NCBI GenBank assembly: GCA_911728435.2
Contig: OU452201.1
Coordinates: forward strand, 29,698,001-29,762,000
Origin: Apoderus coryli
Taxonomy: Eukaryota > Arthropoda > Insecta > Coleoptera > Attelabidae
Direction of reading: 5' to 3'
DNA length: 64,000 nt
This document shows, one piece after another, positions 22,232-34,700 of this stretch. The notes beneath the pieces were generated by a model, which saw only the letters and a program-made list of their open reading frames with translations, made no database searches and had not been told where the DNA came from. Both the position numbers and the translations under genes were made by a program. Numbering within the stretch: position 1 is the stretch's first letter; every line of letters begins with the position of its first letter.

Positions 22232-24240
22232 TTTAAATCCGTTCTAGATTTAAACAGGTTCTAGTGGGCAATCCTGATTGAATCTGATAACTACAAATGA
22301 ATCCCAATAGCTTTTGCATTTGGATTTGCTTATAAAACCATATTAAATCCGTTCTAAATGTAAACAGGTTCTATTGGGCAATCCTGATAGAAACTGATAA
22401 CTACAAATTAATCCCAATAGCTTTTGCATTTGGATTTGCTTATAAAACCATATTAAATCCGTTCTAAATGTAAACAGGTTTTATTTGGCAATCCTGCTAG
22501 AATCTGATAAATACAAATTAATCCCAATAGCTTTTGGATTTGCTTATAAAACCATATTAAATCCGTTCTAAATGTAAACAGGTTCTATTGGGCAATCCTG
22601 ATAGAAACTGATAACTACAACTTAATCCCAATGGCTTTTGTATTTGGATTTGCTTATAAAACCATATTAAATCCGTTCTAAATGTAAACAGGTTCTATTG
22701 GGCAATCCTGATAGAATCTGATAAATACAAATTAATCCCAATAGCTTTTGCATTTGGATTTGCTTATAAAACCATATTAAATCCGTTCTAAATGTAAACA
22801 GGTTCTATTGGGCAATCCTGATAGAAACTGATAACTACAAATTAATCCCAATAGCTTTTGCATTTGGATTTGCTTATAAAACCATATTAAATCCGTTCTA
22901 AATGTAAACAGGTTCTATTGGGCAATCCTGATAGAAACTGATAAATACAAATTAATCCCAATAGCTTTTGGATTTGCTTATAAAACCATATTAAATACGT
23001 TCTAAATGTAAACAGGTTCTATTGGGCAATCCTGATAGAATCTGATAAATACAAATTAATCCCTATAGCTGTTGCATTTGGATTTGCTTATAAAACCATA
23101 TTAAATCCGTTCTAAATGTAAACAGGTTCTATTGGGCAATCCTGATAGAAACTGATAACTACAAATTAATCCCAATAGCTTTTGCATTTGGATTTGCTTA
23201 TAAAACCATATTAAATCCGTTCTAAATGTAAACAGGTTCTATTGGGCAATCCTGATAGAAACTGATAAATACAAATTAATCCCAATAGCTTTTGGATTTG
23301 CTTATAAAACCATATTAAATACGTTCTAAATGTAAACAGGTTCTATTGGGCAATCCTGATAGAATCTGATAAATACAAATTAATCCCTATAGCTTTTGCA
23401 TTTGGATTTGCTTATAAAACCATATTAAAACGTTCTAAATGTAAACAGGTTCTATTGGGCAATCCTGATAGAAACTGATAACTACAACTTAATCCCAATG
23501 GCTTTTGTATTTGGATTTGCTTATAAAACCATATTAAATCCGTTCTAAATGTAAACAGGTTCTATTGGGCAATCCTGATAGAATCTGATAAATACAAATT
23601 AATCCCAATAGCTTTTGCATTTGGATTTGCTTATAAAACCATATTAAATCCGTTCTAAATGTAAACAGGTTCTATTGGGCAATCCTGATAGAATCTGATA
23701 AATACAAATTAATCCCTATAGCTTTTGCATTTGGATTTGCTTATAAAACCATATTAAAACGTTCTAAATGTAAACAGGTTCTAGTGGGCAATCCTGATAG
23801 AAACTGATAACTACAAATTAATCCCAATAGCTTTTGCATTTGGATTTGCTTATAAAACCATATTAAATCCGTTCTAAATGTAAACAGGTTCTATTGGGCA
23901 ATCCTGATAGAATCTGATAAATACAAATTAATCCCAATAGCTTTTGCATTTGGATTTGCTTATAAAACCATATTAAATCCGTTCTAAATGTAAATAGGTT
24001 CTATTGGGCAATCCTGATAGAAACTGATAACTACAAATTAATCCCAATAGCTTTTGCATTTGGATTTGCTTATAAAACCATATTAAATCCGTTCTAAATG
24101 TAAACAGGTTCTATTGGGCAATCCTGATAGAAACTGATAACTACAAATTAATCCCAATAGCTTTTGCATTTGGATTTGCTTATAAAACCATATTAAATCC
24201 GTTCTAGATGTAAACAGGTTCTAGTGGGCAATCCTGATTC
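22232..24240 (-). repeat. Right subterminal tandem array, about 110-bp unit, 19 copies
   Basis: The word ccgttctaaatgtaaacagg recurs about every 110 bases (some units 101-104 because catttg is deleted), 19 starts from about 22238 to 24197. Two unit types, gaaactgataactac and gaatctgataaatac, alternate irregularly, hinting at a higher-order structure. End copies diverge (gttctagat, ctagtggg). Read inward from the right end the units contain TTTAATATGGTTTTATAAG, close to TTTCAATATGGATTAATAAG of the left array. Confidence 0.95.
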
Positions 24241-24498
24241 ATACTAATTATTTCAAATATGTTTTTAATTTGGAATTGCTGTTTCAAATACACACTATGA
24301 ACCGTATTAATCCATATTAAATTTTTTTTTATATGGTTCTATCTGGCATTTTCAACAGGGAGCAGAAGACAACACAGACATCGAACAATTATTAATATAT
24401 CCAATTATGCGCAAATCGGCAACACTGGTTAAAAGTGAAGTTTAAATTAGGGTGGCCACATCTATAAACTAGAAGGTCGGACTATTAGAGCATACATT

Positions 24499-27170
24499 AA
24501 AATGCCAACGTGCCGAGCCAATCAGAGCATTTGGGGCGGGGCTTTCCTTGGCGCGCATTTGAGTTTGAATTTAACGCTATTCAACTTATTTTATTATACC
24601 TAGCTGAAAAACCTTCATTTCGTATATCGGAAAAACGATACTCAAATATATTTATGTATAATTTGAAGATACCTATCTAATTTTAAAATCATTTTATGCA
24701 TTACAGATAGGAAGTCAGGAAATAAAAAAGGCACATTATTCTCAATAGTTTATTTTTAGCTATATATATTAAATTATACACAATGACAATAAATAATAAT
24801 TACAATGAACATACAAATTAATACAAATACACCACTACCATACATACATATACAGGGTGTCCTACGGTGGTAACCCATTAGATTATTTCAGAAACTGCTT
24901 CGAATTGAATTTTGAAAATTTCAGTGTCTATATTGTTAAATATGCACTACTCAAATAATATAATAACAACGGCATAGCACTTCCGGTTATACCGGAAGTT
25001 GATGGCAACTTTGTTATTTTAAATGAAACACCCTATATATTATTACATTTTTGGATTCTAAATAAGATTTCAGACATATTTCATGTATCATGTCCTATAC
25101 TTAACGTCAGTCATTTTTGACTTATATCAAGATTTATGTCAAAATTGAAAGTTTAGTGTCCATAAGAATTCCGTTTTTTCCTTGTAAATCAGTATTTAAT
25201 AATTATTTTGCAGGTATTTTCTTATCAGGTAGGATCTTCTTTTACGAATTGACAAGATATTTTCTGAATAGTTTATACAGGGTGGTCAAAAAATTATATT
25301 GAAAACGGTTCAAGAAAAACAGTTGAAAGTCAATTTTTTCAAATGGAATGGGTATATTATTATTATTTTATCTTCCTTAACATTAAGAAATAATGCAATT
25401 TTGTAATAGGTTATCACTTTCTAAAATGCATAGTTTTCGAAATATCGTCATTTTAAATTTTTCTGCAGCGCCTACCGTTGTCTCTCTGGAAGCTAGCTAA
25501 TTAATTTAGTTAGCCATGAAATTATGGTCATTTTAACGTCAAACTAAACGTCAAATTAATAAAAATGAAAAATACTTATTGATATTATAAATTTATTATT
25601 AATTCATGGAGAATAAAATAAAGTGATTAATAGCACCTGTAGTATTAAACGAGAGAAACCCCCATTTGCTAACGATGACTAGAGAAATTAGGAAGAATTT
25701 TGAGAAATCATTTAGAGCAGGTTGGGAGGTATACAAATCAAGAATTACAACGAACTAAGACTAAAATTTAAAATAATACAGCAGAAATGAACAGAAGATT
25801 AAACTAAATAAATTTTCAACTAAAAAAAGGTAATCAACTAACGATACAAAAATAATTTAATTGTTCGATATGACCCCCATTTAAATGACGATATTTCGAA
25901 AACTATGCATTTTAGAAAATGATAACCAATTACAAAATTGCATTATTTTTTAATGCTACGGAAGATAAAATAATAATAATATACCCATTCCATTGGAAAA
26001 AATTGACTTTCAACTGTTTTTCTTGAACCGTTTTCAATATAATTTTTTGACCACCCTGTATAAACTAATCAGAAAATGTCTTGTCAATTCGAACAAGAAG
26101 ATCCCACCTGATAAGAAAATACCTGCAAAATAATTATTAAATACTGATTTACAAGGAAAAACGGAATTCTTATCGAGCCCTAAACTGTCAATTTTGACAT
26201 AAATCTTGATATAAGTCAAAAACGACTGACGTTAGGTATAGGACATGATACATGAAATATATCTGAAATGTTATTTAGAATCCAAAAATGTAATAATATA
26301 TAGGGTGTTCCATTTAAAATAACAAAGTTGCCATCAACTTCCGGTATAACCGGAAGTGCTATGCCGTTGTGATTATATTATTTGAGTAGAGCATATCTGA
26401 CAATATAGACACTGAAATTTTCAAAATTCAAGTCGAAGTAGTTTCTGAAATAATCTAATGGGTTGCTACCATAGGACACCCTGTATATTATAAGGTTCAA
26501 CACCAAACAAATCTAATATTACTTTTTCAGATTGCGTACTATTTCAATTTAGATATTTTCCTTTTAATTGTATCACTTTTTCACATTACATACTATTTCT
26601 TCTTATTGTGACATGTATAATATTATATTTTATATTAGATTTGTTTGGTGTCCTACCTTATAATATATAGGTATGTATGGTAGTGGTGTATTATTATGGA
26701 TATAATATAATGGATATAATTTGTATGTTCATAGTAATTATTATTTATTATCATTGTTTATAATTTAATATATAAAGCTAAAAATAAACTATTGAGAATA
26801 ATGTGCCTTTTTTATTTCCTGACTTCCTATCTGTAATGCATAAAATGATTTTAAAATTAGATAGGTATCTTCAAATTATACATAAATATATTTGACTATC
26901 GTTTTCCGATATACGAAATGAAGGTTTTTCAGCTAAGTATATCAAGAAATACCTACTACAAAGGAAAGTTCAACAGACTTTCTTAGCGAATACCTTATAC
27001 ATATTAATATTTAAATTATTTTACTGAAAAACTCATTCCAATTAAATATCGACTAAATTTCAGTTTCAAAATAAGTTGAATAACGGTTAAATTCAAACTC
27101 AAATGCGCGCCAAGGAAAGCCCCGCCACAAATGCTCTGATTGGCTCGGCACGTTGGCATTTTAATATATG
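24499..27170. repeat. Outer palindrome with promoter-like ends
   Basis: 24499-24850 is repeated in reverse at about 26488-27170, including tatgcattacagataggaag and the GC-rich end. The right arm has about 150 extra bases. The outer tip of each arm holds AGCCAATCAGAG (CCAAT box), a GC-rich block (ggggcgggg on the left) and CTTGGCGCGCATTTG. The foldback element 24853-26483 sits at the centre. Confidence 0.75.
24853..26483. mobile_element. TA-flanked foldback element, 1.63 kb
   Basis: Ends CAGGGTGTCC with TA outside. The arms pair for about 610 bases (to about 25465 and from about 25865), leaving about 400 bases in the middle. A second pair of CAGGGTGGTC ends lies inside at about 25277 and 26058, so it seems to be one palindromic element inside another. 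It shares sequence with the MITE at 9867. Short open frames are shadows. Confidence 0.8.
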
Positions 27171-27439
27171 CTGACTATTAGTATAAAATAAAAATCTGCA
27201 ATCCCTTACATTGATTTGGCAAAGACAGTAACGCCCATGTGCAACAATATTAGTCTGAACGCCATATTGAGGCAATCTATTGCGTATGAGAATTCATACA
27301 TTGTGACAAAAATTCAAAAAACAATAAAACAAAGTATAGTTGAGACAGTATTTTATTTTTTTTTATAAACAACACCTTATCATCTTAATATATATATGTA
27401 TCTTAAATAATCAAATTTATTTTCATTAGAATTATCGTC

Positions 27440-27550
27440 TAATCGGCAATGGGATCTTGTTCTTGTTCTGCAACATAGTAAACATTTTTCAGTTCATAGC
27501 TATTGTAGATAATATCTTTTTGGCAGAATCCAAGATTATTACGGATTATT
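27440..27550 (-). CDS. Possible terminal exon
   Basis: The minus strand is open and coding-like to a TAG (LGFCQKDIIYNSYELKNVYY, then an acidic tail EQEQDPIAD). It lies downstream on the same strand as the small exons at 28768-28954. I cannot define its acceptor, so membership of that gene is a guess. Confidence 0.2.
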
Positions 27551-27700
27551 TAATAGGAGTTTTGCGCAAAATAATAAAATAAGTTTTTTTTTTAAAGAAG
27601 TAGTCCATTCTTAAGTGGAGTATTGTAAATAGGAAATAAAACGTCAAACTCCACGAAATCAATTTAATACACTACACTTAATGTGTTAGGTTGATTAAAC

Positions 27701-27745
27701 TACCAAACATGTTTCGAAGCTCACTAGCTTCATCATCAGTGGCAA
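27701..27745 (-). ncRNA. Hammerhead-ribozyme-like motif
   Basis: TTGCCA-CTGATGA, stem II GAAGC/GCTTC with loop TAGTGA, GAAAC, ATGTT then TGGTAG. Stem I pairs GCCA with TGGT and beyond. All core residues are canonical; stem III is minimal (ACATGT palindrome). Confidence 0.75.
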
Positions 27746-28187
27746 AATTTGTAGAGAAATTGTTTTTTGAAACTATTACATCATTAGGAGTATTTTATTC
27801 CCTCTGGTTGTACTTCTATCCACCAGAGGGAATAGTAGATATATATATCACCAATTTCAAATATATTATTAACAATCGGAAATTTTGACCATTTTGTTTA
27901 AACAAGAGTATTAGTTGCTGCGTAAAACAAATAATATAAAAATTTTTTAAAAATTTACTAGTCGAGATGATTAATAAAAAGAAAAACAACAAAATGTAAT
28001 ATTATAATTTAATTTCATTACCATTAACAATTTAATAATATTTTTCCTCGAAATGGTGAGTTAGTTAAATTACAATAATACAATCATATTATAAAAAGTG
28101 TCTTTTTCAGACTTCAACACATTACTCTTAAAATACTCCTAATGATGTAATACTTTCAAAAATACAATTTCTCTACAAATTTTGCTA

Positions 28188-28228
28188 CTGATGATGAAGC
28201 TAGTGAGCTTCGAAACATGTTTGGTAGG
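28188..28228 (+). ncRNA. Hammerhead-ribozyme-like motif
   Basis: Same motif as 27701 in the opposite arm. Stem I is weaker here (GCTA against TGGT, using a wobble pair). Confidence 0.72.
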
Positions 28229-28767
28229 TTAGTCGACCTAACACATTAAGTGTAGTGTATTAAATTGATTTCGTGGAGTTTGACGTTTTATTTCCTATTT
28301 ACAATAAAATAAGTGCCAAACTATGGCGATTTGTCTTGAATAATCTTAAATAACTTCGATTCCTTTACGTTGGGAGGGGTGAACGGAAATGTTCATAATA
28401 CTGGCTCTTGCACAAAATTTTGTTGTCAGCTCTCATGTTTTCGCTCTATTTTCAACTGTTTTTACAAACATAGTTTATTTTGATTTTTTTGGCCCCAAAA
28501 ACATGTTTCAAAAACAGTTGAAGATAGGTATAGGGAAAGGTTAAGAAAAAATAGGTAAGGAAGTTCATATCCACTTCCGGCATAACCGGAAGTGCAGTCA
28601 TATTGAAAATATTTTTAAAAAGAAGCTATTTCCTTCTTATATTTATGTTTTCTCCTAACACTTCTAATGAAACACTTAGCTGAATCACCCTACACCACTT
28701 CTAAATTTTGAAAAGATGTTTAAAACTAATGGAAGGCGTATATAATATCATTGTAACATGAAATTAC

Positions 28768-31700
28768 CTGCTTCCACGCTTTCTAACAATTCAATTCAAC
28801 ATTTAGAAAACTCCACAAAGAATCACCACATCGTCCTACGTAATAGTCTAATTATTTCAAGTTGCACCTACCTTGTTTTGCAGCAACTGCTCAATTCGCT
28901 GTAGGCCTGCGTCAAGTCGCTGGTCCATTCTGTTGATTTTTTTTATTAATATTTCTGAAAACAGGAAAATGGAAATACAGGATAGTGTTATTCACGCGAT
29001 ACGACGCGGAAGAGTGTGACTAAACTATTTAATTTCCTAAAAGTTTTATTCATGGGTTCGATAAAAATGATTTATAGCTACATTTTAAAAATATTGTGAA
29101 TATATACACGATGTCTCAAATATAAGAAATAATAATAATAATTTATTTCGAAAAGGAAAACAAATACATGGAAGGAAAATGCCTTCATAAATAATAAGGT
29201 TTTTACAAAAAAAAAAAAAAAGATAACAAATAAGACAGCAATTAATCTTTTGAAAATAAAAGAAAACCCACTGAAATAATGAAATGATTTCTGCGTAGGT
29301 GTAGTCCTGCCTTCGCAAAAAATCTCTCGCTCTCAAAACAACATCCAGTTAACCATAGTTTTTTTTAAATGGAATGCCCTGTATATGAATATATTTTTAA
29401 ATTCCCCGTTCAAAATAAATCTAACTCTCATTAAAGTACATTGCACCTAAACCTGACAGTTTTTTAAATATTTCAATTTTTATAAAAATATAGACATAAT
29501 TTGAATGAAGAAATTCACACCTAGTCGTTTGTTCTTTTTAAGCAAATCTGGGCTAATAAATATACCCACTCATCACTTGTTACGCCAAATATAAAAAAAA
29601 ACCCAATACTAAATACAGGGTGTGCAATAATATAAGTTATATGAACGTAAAGTTTAATTCTAAATAACTTGTTTATTTCAAATGGAACTTCCAGTAATAT
29701 GAGGTCAAAATTAGATGCACAAAGTAATTATCTGTCAAATATTGTAATCCTGTCCTATGGATTTTTCTTGACGTTTTCGTGGAAAATGCACATATTCATA
29801 ATATTAGGCAAATTTTTAATTGAACCTGTTAATTTCATGTAGACCACCCTGTATTTGATGATGATGAAATTAATTATCTATTAATCACTATAAGGTTTTC
29901 CTATAGATATGTATATTTTTAATTGAACATATTGGTAGTAATATGGAGAATTTTTCAAAATAATAATATTTGTCAAGTCAGACATGAGAATTTGACAAAC
30001 AACATATTTTTTTGTACGACCGACCTTTTTTGATTGTTTACCGTGTCTGTCTTTATGACAGTAAGTGACATTTACTGGCTGACAACCCAAACACGACGGT
30101 AAGTAATTCACTTACCGTTCAGAGAACGGTAAGTAAATTCACGACGGTATATCACTGCCCATTTATGCTGACGTCATTATTTTGTTTTTTAAAATTGTAT
30201 TTTAAACGGCATTAGGTATGAACTTTTATAAGTATTTTCATACCGTTCTCTGGAATTATAGCGGCTATTCCAACATTCCATGCCTCATCAAGATATTCAC
30301 ATTCAAAGTCACTCATTTTCAATAATAATAATTATTTAAATAAGTGCTGACCAATACTTCACATAAAAAATCCCGATGGCAGCCAGTCGGAAAAGTAGAT
30401 TTTTGATTTATGTATTTTTTATTTATACTTAGTCTACCACTGACACTGGGTGTCAGTGGTAACATGTTCCACTTTTAAATAATAAACAGTTTGTGGAGGT
30501 GACGTTGGTATTTTTATTGCAACTAATCTTGCACTCCACAGTTATATATGGATTATTTCTTCACTGACACCCACTATTAATAAACAAATAATGGAATATT
30601 CTGACATTTGCCAAATATAACCAAAGTGTCATATTGACAGTTATTTTAACTGAAATATTATACTATAATACATACGTAAGTACGGTATTATTGTTATTTC
30701 ACAGGTGTTTATTTGTCAAAATAATTACAGGTATAGCGGGTGATGATATTTTTTTTATTTTTTGTTACTTTATATTGACTTACATTTACTTAAATATGCC
30801 AGCGATGAAAAAACTCTCCAAATAAATATTGTAGAGATTTACGTGCTCTATCATTTGATATGTAACATCGGTATTTTCTATTAACAACGAAAAAAATATG
30901 ATTTTTTTAAAACTTTGACAGGCCGCCATTCTGAAATTAGCTCTCCGATTTCAATCGCCAACGAACTCACGCGATTCCATGACCTAGCCGATTTTTTAAC
31001 CAAATTTTGTTTCGATTGGTCAAAAAATGCGGCCTAGAACGTGACGCAAAATTTCTATATCCCATATATATATATATATAAACTATTGTGTGTAAGGTTT
31101 TGGGGTGTCAGCCTATATAAGTTAAAACTCTTTTTACTTTCCAAGCTTTCGGAACACTTTAATTCCTTCTTCAGGGCTAAAAAATACAACGACAATATGA
31201 AACTACACTTGTAAGAAAAATCAATTTTACAATTAAATGAATATAAATATTGCTTTACCTTTTTTCTAAGTAAGTGAGTTATAGTACAATGCTTTTAGAT
31301 TTTTGAGACATCACATAATTTAACAATAACGGTAGAGAACGATCTATTGACATACACCTATGTAAACAATATTCTCATAAAATCATTACAGATATAATTG
31401 TTGTTTGTTACATTTTTGAGTTTGTTTTCAACGAGACCGGTGTTTGAAACAATTAAAATTTTCACTAAATATATGCTTAAATAGTTGGTATTTATTATCT
31501 ATTTTGTTAATTGATAAAGCCAGAATATACGAAATCGATGGATTTTTAATTTTTTTCATTTTCTTGATAGTTTTATATCGTATAGACCAAGATCTAAGAG
31601 CAAGTAAGTGTTATTATAAAATAAAATTTATATATATATATATAAGTTGAGTGGTAGTCTTTGCTGACTAGTTAATAGATAACTTAGTGTCTTGGGTTGA

Positions 31701-34700
31701 TCAGCAAATATTTTTGATTAAAACTCTTTTACGTTATGCCAAGCTTTCGATATATTTTTATATCTTCCTCGGGGCTACAAATATAAAAGTAAGCTAAGTA
31801 TAAATATATATAAAATTTAAAAATATGTTTACCTTAGTATACGCGGTAAGTTTTACATTAGTAAAAATAATATAAATTGTAAATTAAAGAACATTATTAT
31901 ATAAATTTTTGTAAACTTTGCAAAATAATAATTAACATTTAACATTTTTGAGTTAATTGAATTTTTTTGTGATTGACACTGACATGTTTATTCAAAAATA
32001 TTTTGCTTAGTTAATTTGTGGTAAATTGTTTTTTAAGTGAAATGTCAAGTTTTTTAATTAGGTTAGAAAGTAGATTCAAAAGAAATATTACTGTCATCAT
32101 GGGTGTTATTATTAATAGTAAATAAATATGAATATATATTACTGATTTCATTAGAGTCTTTCTTTTTGTTTAACGTATTTTCGGTATTATACGTTTCAAA
32201 CATTTCAATGAAAAGTCTTTTATTTTGATTTTGTTCACAGGCAAGGATTTTTACATTATTTAAGTCTGGAAAATGATTTGTATTGATACAATGTTCAGCC
32301 AATGCACAAGTTTTTTTGTTAAGTCGAATATCACTTTTATGTTGGGTAATTCTATCTTTAAAAACTCGGGAAGTTTGTCCGATATATACTTGGTTACAGT
32401 CTGAACATGGTATATTATAAACTACGTTAGATTTTTTCAAAATGGAGTCTTGATCTTTAGTTTTTGTATATAAATTGTTAATCGTTTTTGATGACTTACT
32501 GACAATTTTTAAATTTGGAAGATCTTTTTTTATAATTTTAGTTATTTTTGGGGTTATAAATTTTATATTTGGAAAAGAAATATAAGAAATTTCGTTGTTA
32601 ATATTAGAATCATGATTGTTTCTAACTTGAACATTTGTATTCTGATTTTCTGGTGTATTATATAATAATTTTTGTAGTAGTTTTCGTGGATATGAATTAT
32701 CGAGTAGAATATTAAACAATTTTTTGTAGTTCTCTTCTTTGAATTGAGGATGACAAATTTTGTTAATTCTGTTTTTTAACCCTAATACCAAATTTATTTT
32801 CATTTTTTGTGTGTGGTATGAATAATAATTTATGTATCTACCTGTATTAGTAGGTTTCCTATACCAATCTAAAATGATTTGATTTTCTGGGTTTCTTAGT
32901 ACTTTAGTATCTAAGAACGGTACAAATCTGTCTTTTTCTTCCTCAATTGTGAACTGAATTTTTTCGTGGTAACTATTAAAAATGTTTAATATTTCAGTAT
33001 TATGATTAAAAGGTATTGCGCATATAATGTCGTCTACATATTTTTTTATAAAAGGTAGATTAAAAGAAAGTTGAGGAATACAAATATCCAAAAGATCATC
33101 CATGATATATTGAGATACAATGGGTGATAATGTTGAACCCATTGGAGTACCAAAAATTTGTTTGTAATAAATATTGTTAAATTGACAGTAAGTTGAATCA
33201 AAAACAAAATTGACAATCTTAAGAAATTCTGTTTTTGGAATGTTTGTATTTTGTTTAATGTGATTCCATCTTTTTGAAATACTATTAATTACTAATTGTT
33301 GTGGTATATTTGTAAAGAGTGAGACTACATCTAAACTAATAAGAACGTAATTTTCAGGTAGTAGTTTATCTTTTATAAAATGAGCAAAATCAAAAGAATC
33401 TTTTGTGAAATATATATTGTTAGGATCATAAGAAATCGTTAATATATCTGTTATTAATTGAGTAAGTTTACTGTTTGGAGCATTTATGGATGAAATAATT
33501 GGTCTTAGTGATAGTGTTGGTTTATGAATTTTTGGTAAACCATAAAATTTTGGAGATGTTTGATTATAAATTGTTAATTTTTTTGCTGTATTGTTATCAA
33601 TGTACTTTTTTGTTTTTAGATTTGAAACAATTTTATTTGCTTTTTGTTGAAAAGTAGAAGTTGGGTCTGTTCTTAATATTTTATAATAGTTTTCATTCGA
33701 CAAATGCTCGTTAGCCATTGTGTTGTACATTTCTTTTGTCATAATAACAGTAACATTGCCCTTGTCAGCCCTTGTGACAATTAGGTCTGGATGATTTATT
33801 AAAAATTTTTTGGTTTTTTGGAACATAACATCAATATAGTTGTATTTAATAGGTGTTTTATAAAAATTGGTAATGATATTTGTGAATTTTGCTCTATAAA
33901 TATTTTTAAGTTTATTAGGAACATTTTGTATAAGATTTTCTATATTAGAAAGTAAATATTTTAAAGAGACGTCTTTTTTGTTAGGTTCTAATGTAAATTT
34001 ATGTCCTAAAGCCAAAAAATTAATAATATCTTGTGGAATTTCAACGTTTGAAAGATTTTTTATCCAATTACTGTTAGTTTTTATTTGTTTAGATTTTTGT
34101 ATGTGTTTCAATGTTTCAATTTTTTGTATATTTTTTAATTTAATTTTTTTGAAAAAATTTTCATTAATTTTATTTTGTTTGAATTTAAAATTTTGTAAAA
34201 TGTTATTAGGTAAAGTATTTTCTAACAGTGTGTTTGTTTGGATTTGAAATCTTTCAAGGTTACGTAATGTTTTATGTGTAAATTGTAATTCTAAATTTAA
34301 AATTTTGTTACTGTTATTATGACAAAAGAAATGTACAACACAATGGCTAACGAGCATTTGTCGAATGAAAACTATTATAAAATATTAAGAACAGACCCAA
34401 CTTCTACTTTTCAACAAAAAGCAAATAAAATTGTTTCAAATCTAAAAACAAAAAAGTACATTGATAACAATACAGCAAAAAAATTAACAATTTATAATCA
34501 AACATCTCCAAAATTTTATGGTTTACCAAAAATTCATAAACCAACACTATCACTAAGACCAATTATTTCATCCATAAATGCTCCAAACAGTAAACTTACT
34601 CAATTAATAACAGATATATTAACGATTTCTTATGATCCTAACAATATATATTTCACAAAAGATTCTTTTGATTTTGCTCATTTTATAAAAGATAAACTAC

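Larger units (their letters stand above)
13635..24360 (+). mobile_element. Large CACTA-like DNA transposon with subterminal satellites
   Basis: The left end CCCTGTTGAAAATACC and the right end (as reverse complement) CCCTGTTGAAAATGCC match at 26 of the first 30 positions. AG lies just outside both ends (13633-13634, 24361-24362), a possible 2-bp duplication. Just inside each end lies a tandem array: 182-bp units on the left and about 110-bp units on the right. Between them are an intact six-exon DUF4806 gene and the N-terminal part of an animal CACTA (EnSpm)-type transposase, both on the plus strand. The transposase core is missing, so this copy is probably non-autonomous. The superfamily call rests on my recognition of the transposase N-terminus; the termini are not the usual CACTA. 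Confidence 0.6.
27604..28308. mobile_element. Hairpin element with a hammerhead in each arm
   Basis: Arms 27626-27808 and 28125-28308 are inverted copies (ggaaataaaacgtcaaactc and its complement at the tips). Each arm holds a hammerhead motif pointing outward. The 300-base centre is AT-rich without ORF. It looks like a non-autonomous Penelope-related element with inverted terminal segments. Confidence 0.7.

Noticed and set aside
25117..26219. Paired 61-codon ORFs on opposite strands
   Set aside because: Mirror translations of the foldback arms; no codon pattern or homology.
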